Shown here piece by piece: positions 58,656 to 64,000 of a DNA stretch of 64,000 nucleotides. Source of the DNA: Lamellibrachia columna (taxonomy: Eukaryota; Annelida; Polychaeta; Sabellida; Siboglinidae); the NCBI GenBank assembly GCA_963662155.1, contig OY759263.1, forward strand, positions 602,095-666,094, read 5' to 3'. Position numbers and translations under genes: made by a program. The notes below the pieces were generated by a model, which was not told the DNA's origin, searched no databases, and saw only the letters and a list, made by a program, of their open reading frames with translations. Numbering within the stretch: the first letter of the stretch is position 1; every line of letters begins with the position of its first letter.

Positions 58656-58750
58656 ATCCACGTGTGTTTACTATACACTATGAACACATGGGTGGAGCAT
58701 TCACACACACAATCGTAATCAAAGATATACGCATTAAGCTAGTCTTGTAA

Positions 58751-58883
58751 TGGAAAAGTATGCCTTTTTACAACTAGAATGCCTTTTTACAACTAGAATG
58801 CCTTTTTACAACTAGAATGCCTTTTTACAACTAGAATGCATTTTTACAACTAGAATGCATTTTTACAACTAGAATGCCTTTTT
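58751..58883. repeat. 19-bp tandem repeat
   Basis: Seven copies of TGCCTTTTTACAACTAGAA, two with TGCATTTT. Confidence 0.96.
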
Positions 58884-58977
58884 AGGACCAAACCCCGCCC
58901 GGGGAAATTATTTGTTATGGGAAACTACTTTCTAACCATTGAAGTTGTACACCCGGGATTAACGCTCTTTTTGACCA

Positions 58978-59325
58978 GTGTCCTTTCGTCATCTTACCCC
59001 TAAAAATGTCCTTTCGTCATCTTACCCCTAAAAATGTCCTTTCTTCATCTTACCCCTAAAAATGTCCTTTCGTCATCTTACCCCTAAAAATGTCCTTTCG
59101 TCATCTTACCCCTAAAAATGTCCTTTCGTCATCTTACCCCTAAAAATGTCCTTTCGTCATCTTACCCCTAAAAATGTCCTTTCTTCATCTTACCCCTAAA
59201 AATGTCCTTTCGTCATCTTACCCCTAAAAATGTCCTTTCGTCATCTTACCCCTAAAAATGTCCTTTCGTCATCTTACACCTAAAAATATCCTTTCGTCAT
59301 CTTACCCCTAAAAATGTCCTTTATG
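58978..59325. repeat. 28-bp minisatellite
   Basis: About 12 copies of GTCCTTTCGTCATCTTACCC plus CTAAAAAT, very homogeneous, with TTTCTTCATC in two. Confidence 0.97.
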
Positions 59326-59989
59326 AATATTGTCAACGAAAGGTTGTCTTTCGGACTTTGTCACTCTGACTAAACTGCCCTTTCATGTGAAATTGTGCTC
59401 TTCTTAAGAAGGTAAGTGCCCCTTTCGTACCTTGATACCGGACCATACCAGATAAGTTCCCGTTTTATATAAAAAATGTCCCCTCATTGTTTATGGAAAC
59501 TTGTAGATAATTCACCAAAACGCCCTGACCAATTGAACCCATGTACATGTGTATATTGAATAAGTGGCGCTACGTCGATAGGGCAGGGTGGGGCAGGTAA
59601 GGGGTAATACTTAGACGTCTCCTGACGGAGGGCAAGTTCAATGACTTAGGAAATACATCTGCTAAGGCAATTAGCGTTCAGAATATTTATCACCGTTTGT
59701 AATATAATGTTGGAACAAACTGTCAAATGATTGTGTTCATTTTAGTAGTGACTGATTCCTTGTCCACTTGCCACCGGGAACTTGTAGTTTACGATGGCAA
59801 TCTTGTTAAATCGTGCTAAAAAATATACAGTATTTTACGCGCTATGATATCATCTGGTTTAAGCGTTTACTGAATATTGTCCATTGAGCAGCACAGGCGC
59901 GTCTGCCTTCATATAATAAATAATAATTAATACTAATATATATCAAAATATTTAATAATCTTGACTAAATTCGAGTTTCTTTGTTGAAG
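59326..59989. other. Intron or upstream region of the signal-peptide exon
   Basis: It contains a CR1 3' UTR scrap at 59757-59818 (plus strand: TTCCTTGTCCACTTGCCA, then GATGGCAATCTTGTTAAATC). No coding sequence seen. Confidence 0.5.
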
Positions 59990-60079
59990 TTCTGTTGACG
60001 AGAACCAGCACCGACATGGACGCGTGGATACAGTGGTGCCTCCTGGCGGTGGTGGTGTTACATCTCGATGAAGCGACCG
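59990..60079 (+). CDS. First coding exon with a signal peptide, protein unknown
   Basis: ATG at 60016 starts MDAWIQWCLLAVVVLHLDEA then T, and the exon ends in a single G before donor GTGAGT. A short polar start followed by the hydrophobic run CLLAVVVLHL and small residues fits a cleavable secretory signal. A phase-1 intron directly after the signal peptide is typical of secreted or membrane proteins built from extracellular modules. An acceptor-like TTTGTTGAAG ends at 59989. Downstream exons are not in the window as far as I can see, because the following intron holds a LINE and other debris. Function cannot be named. Confidence 0.6.
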
Positions 60080-60159
60080 GTGAGTGTCACATCATCTTAA
60101 CAATACATTAAACTGACATGATGTGTGGGTAGACTGAACATTTAATTGACATTCATTTT

Positions 60160-62300
60160 AGAGTGAAGTGAAGTTTATTTGTTTAGATCATACATACAGA
60201 GTCAAAAAACCGTTTGTACATATTTTACATAGTTTTGATGATCCAGGGATCCCTGCACTTACCTGAGAGATCTCTATTGTACAAGCCTCCCTATGACTAC
60301 ATATGGTGCAGTAATCATTATCACTGCTGCTTGACTAGAGTGTACATATATTAATAGATGTGGAGTTGCTAACTTTGCCTACAAATATAACAGTGCTAAT
60401 AATACTAACAAATAATACTAACAAATAATACTAACAAAATACATATAGTGCAAATAATGTGAATACTATTTTTTCGTGTGTATAAATGTGAATAAAATTT
60501 GAATCGAATATAATTATCAATATTATCATGTAATAATTACAGAGAAGTTAAATAATAAAAAAAAAATTATAAATAAATTATACTTGTAGTAAAAATGCAA
60601 TTAAACTCTTGACATTAAAAATAATACATTAGTTCCAAATTTATTATTTACAAATTATATTGTGAGGAACTCAAAAACCAACTGTTTTGATAATATAGTG
60701 ACAATATTACTGAATGAATATTACAGAGCTATGAATTATTAATTAATGCAGTTTATCATGACAGTGATGATGATGAAGGCATATCAGACATTTCTAGGCT
60801 TCAGCTGGCATATTCTTTTTACAGATGTAGCAGTTATTAATATTACATTCCAAATCATATTTACTTATGATATATTTTTTGGAGTAATTCACAAAGCCTT
60901 GATAGGAATGGGTATTAATTTTCTCCATAGCAATTTGTGGAAGAAAGTTTTCTTGAAGTAATGTTGGTATTGTATGTCTGATACAAAGGCGGCAGTATAT
61001 TGTATTAGTTTGTTTAATCTGGATGTTAAAATCATAGTTTTGGGGAAAATTATTTATTATATCAGTAAAGCATTGTGGTGCCTTTCTTTGTCTTTTTGGT
61101 CTAGATGATACATTTTCATTACCAGTGAACATGTCTTTAAAATATTCTGGAATGGTTAAATTTTTGTATGTGTAGAAAAAGTCATGCACTTAAAGAGGTC
61201 GTCTGTTTTAAACAGTTCTAGTTCTTTGAATAAAGGTGTACTGTGTGAATTATACTTACTGTTTGATATAGATCTAATTGCTTGCTTTTGTAGTTTGTTT
61301 ATTCGTTTGTTTATTTGTCCGCCCCATGCTAATATACCATAGCGCAGGTGTGACATAAATAGCGAAGAATATATTATCTTTAAGATGTGTATTGGTATGT
61401 AGTGTTTTAATCTAGAGAGATTTCCTTGATAGTTTGTTGGCGATGAAGGTTTGACGAGGAGACCATGTTAAGTTGGAGTCTATTATGACTCCAAGAAGTT
61501 TAAATTGTGTCACCCGTTCAACCGGTATATTATCGATTTTAATGTTAGGTACTTCGTGGTTCTTTAATTTTCTCTGTTTATAGTGAAAAATCATTATTTT
61601 TGTTTTTGCAGCATTCAGGAACAGTTTATTTACTGCTAACCAGTCTGTTATTTTAATCAATTCTGAATTGATGTTGTTGGATGTAACCAATTCATTCGTT
61701 TGATCATGTGTAAATGTATTTAGTGGTGCTTGCTGTTGCTAGATCATTGATGTATATTAGGAATAATAATGGCCCTAGAATTGAACCTTGGGAGACTCCA
61801 GTAGTAATCGTTTCCAAGGGTGATTTTATGTTGTTGAATTCCACGTATTGCTGTCTGTGCATTAGATAGCTTTTAAACCATTCTAGTTCAGTATTCTGTA
61901 TACCATAATGTTTGAGTTTGTTGATAAGGATTGTATGATCGATTGTGTCAAAAGCCTTTGAAAGATCTAGAAATATTGCCAATGGTAAACCTTTTTTGTC
62001 AAGATTTAAGTATATTCTATCAACTAATTCACATATTGCCAGTTCAGTAGAATATTCAGCTCTGAAACCATACTGATTTGGGTGGAGGAGCTTATTAAGA
62101 GTGAGATAGTGGAATAATTGAGTATAAAATTTTTTTTCAAAGACTTTAGATATGCACGGCAGAAGAGATATTGGTCTGTAGTTGTTGAAATTATGATTAT
62201 CATCTTTTTTTGTGGACGGGAACAACTTTAGCAATTTTTTATTTTTGAGGGAATTAAAAAAATTGGTTTATCAATGATACTGTCAAGTTCAGTAAATTCA
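60160..62300 (-). mobile_element. Jockey-like LINE, 5' truncated, inactive
   Basis: Minus-strand element with 3' UTR at 60160-60790. RT blocks at 62234-61704 read NYRPISLLPCISKVFEK, FLDLSKAFDTIDHTILINKL and GVSQGSILGPLLFLIYINDL. The catalytic FADD region expected just after is destroyed (reads TTKYIYT and a stop near 61704). The frame resumes with ITDWLAVNKLFLNAAKTKIM and FKLLGVIIDSNLTW, later HLRYGILAWGG, and the C-terminus CRLCIRHTIPTLLQ and CNINNCYICKK. The endonuclease is absent. Motifs differ clearly from the CR1 and L2-like copies, so it is a third LINE lineage here; the exact clade is uncertain. Confidence 0.9.
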
Positions 62301-62355
62301 CAAATTATTTGTCCAGTTATACATTGTCATTTCCATAACGGAAAAAACATCCTAT

Positions 62356-62451
62356 ATTCAGAGTGACTGCAGGCCTAATTTTAGTGTAGATAATAATAAG
62401 TTTATTCAGAGTGACTGCAGGCCTAATTTTAGTGTAGATAATAATAAGTTT
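62356..62451. repeat. 48-bp tandem duplication
   Basis: ATTCAGAGTGACTGCAGGCC occurs at 62356 and 62404 in two identical 48-bp copies. Confidence 0.96.
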
Positions 62452-63714
62452 ATTCGATTTCGTTTTGCAACCGTAGAGGTTCTACGTTCTTATATAACGC
62501 GGTATCCAGTCCTTGGCACTGTTAAAGCGCTTTACATTTCACCCCAGGTATATCTGTTCATTCCATCGCCATCGCGACTTCTCTGGGAAGCATTCAGCCA
62601 CACTGCAATTACTATGCAAAGACTATTCGTTAGGATATCCACATGTGTATGTAGCCAGGTTCTCATTTATACAGCTGAGTGAACTGTTGTAACTGTTATA
62701 TGATGCTCTGTGTTTTGTACTATGACGCTACCATGGGTAATGATTCAATAAAGTAGTCCCTTACAAGTTGGTCATGATGTCAGATTTCATAATTATCTTG
62801 ACATGATGTCGACGCCGTCCTCGCATAAATGACGATATAACATGGTGGCCGATATGGGGACTCGAATGGTGACACAGAGAAGCGAATGTAAGATGTTGGA
62901 ACTCATAAGTAGCCGTATGATAGTAATAGGCAGATGTGAAGTTGTAAAGTAGCGGTATGACCTCGTCCAGGCTCATCGCCAGCTTTTCACAAGGGGAGTT
63001 CATTTTTCTCAAGTACAGACTCCAGGGGCGCCACAAGTTTACACGGGGTCATATTTTCCCATCCAATTGATGAAAAGTAGGCAACATGAAAAGTGCGAGG
63101 TCAAACGTGGTGAGAAGCAATCAAAATTATGAAAAGCACATTCACATGTCGAGGTCAAAATTTATGAGAAGTCATAATTCGTGAAAAGCACAGTCACATG
63201 TCAAAGTGTAAATTGATGTCAGATAAGGAATCATCAGATAAGGAATCATCAGATAAGGAATCATCAGAACGTTGTGCTGCAGCAGCTAGTAACAGGCTGA
63301 ATGACACTAGTAATCCCATCAAAGAAGACTAAAACTGCCCAAGGTTAGATAAATGTCCTGAGCTGTGAATGAGCAACAGATCATTGTGCAAGTTTAAAAC
63401 AGTATCAATTAAAGAAAGCTAGCTTTGTGCGTGTGTGCGTGCATGCGCGCGTGCGCACGTGTGTGTTATTAATGTGTGGAGGCCACACAGCAGGCCACTT
63501 CAACCAAGAGAGTAATTAGCTGGCTAACTCTGCATCGTTTCAGTGAGCAGATATTTCCTGAAACCATAACATGCTCTGCTTACAAGTCTTCAGGTTGTTT
63601 GAATAATGGCTTAGCGACTGTCTATACATTGTCTACTGCTTACTGGCTGTTACCAACTGACCACACGTAAGGTGACTTGGTTACACATTTATAGTTAGAA
63701 TAAGATAATTATTT
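62452..63714. other. No clear gene
   Basis: It contains a 15-bp repeat TCAGATAAGGAATCA in about three copies at 63220-63267 and a short (TGCG)-like purine-pyrimidine tract at 63426-63463. Otherwise unassigned. AATAAAG at about 62747 could be a polyadenylation signal but has no visible gene. Confidence 0.45.
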
Positions 63715-64000
63715 TCATAAATGTGAATCCCCATATTTAAAAAATGCAAACCCCCTTTTAAAAAGCACAAAACCTCCCCTCTAAAGCATGAACCCCCAAT
63801 AATATGAAGATAATATTATTTTCATAAATATAAACCCCTTCTCAAAAGCATGAAATCTCCTCTCTAGAGCGTGAACACCTCCTCTTAAAAAGCATGAACC
63901 CACCAATAATATGAAAATAATATTATTGGATGTTCACGTTTTTGAGAAGGGAGGATTTCACGATAAGGGGGCTCACATAAAAAAGAGGTTCATATTTTTG
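63715..64000. mobile_element. Foldback or MITE-like inverted repeat, cut by the window end
   Basis: Repeated 'aagcatgaaccc' and 'cataaatgtgaa' motifs on the left face their reverse complements on the right ('gttcacg', 'gaggttcatatt'). The centre of symmetry is near AATAATATGAAAATAATATT at about 63906-63930. The right boundary is outside the window. Confidence 0.6.

Overview
The window looks like metazoan nuclear DNA, most likely from a marine invertebrate. A mollusc or other lophotrochozoan is my guess from the transposon mix; nothing here fixes the species. It has short exons with GT-AG introns, CR1- and L2-type non-LTR retrotransposons, tRNA-derived SINEs, hAT- and pogo-like DNA elements, and an extraordinary load of tandem repeats. 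No bacterial operon, rRNA gene or CRISPR array is present.

Host gene sequence is sparse. (1) On the minus strand at 3213-4067 are two exons of DLAT, the E2 subunit of pyruvate dehydrogenase: the end of the mitochondrial transit region and a complete lipoyl domain. (2) On the plus strand at 39464-48998 are three exons of MORN2, with four MORN-type units and a stop codon, spread over about 9.5 kb. (3) At 59990-60079 on the plus strand is a probable first coding exon with a signal peptide, possibly preceded by a non-coding exon ending at 56863.

Layout: 1-3212 is a 50-bp array on the DLAT donor. 3213-5517 holds DLAT exons and a 30-bp array. 5520-10045 has CR1 and other LINE debris. 11417-16982 has two hAT-like elements, a long foldback element and a nested pogo-like element. 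21337-24420 is an L2-like LINE. 25911-33745 holds CR1 copies, SINEs and microsatellites. 34180-39463 is a run of arrays leading into MORN2. 39542-48332 is MORN2 intron with CR1/L2 pieces and two large arrays. 49287-59325 is almost entirely tandem arrays. 60160-62300 is a jockey-like LINE. 63715-64000 is a foldback repeat.

The main discovery is that three large minisatellites are built from exon edges. The repeat unit at the DLAT donor contains the last 17 or so exon bases plus the 5' splice site. The 46-bp unit before MORN2 exon 48333 contains the 3' splice site plus about 21 bases of coding sequence. The 55-bp unit before MORN2 exon 39464 contains its 3' splice site plus about 5 exon bases. 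Each true splice site therefore lies at the end of roughly 35 to 64 tandem decoys. At least three more arrays (6267-6480, 36716-37485, 41637-43723) appear to be amplified from coding sequence of the LINE copy they sit in. The arrays in this genome thus seem to start from whatever sequence is at hand, functional junctions included.
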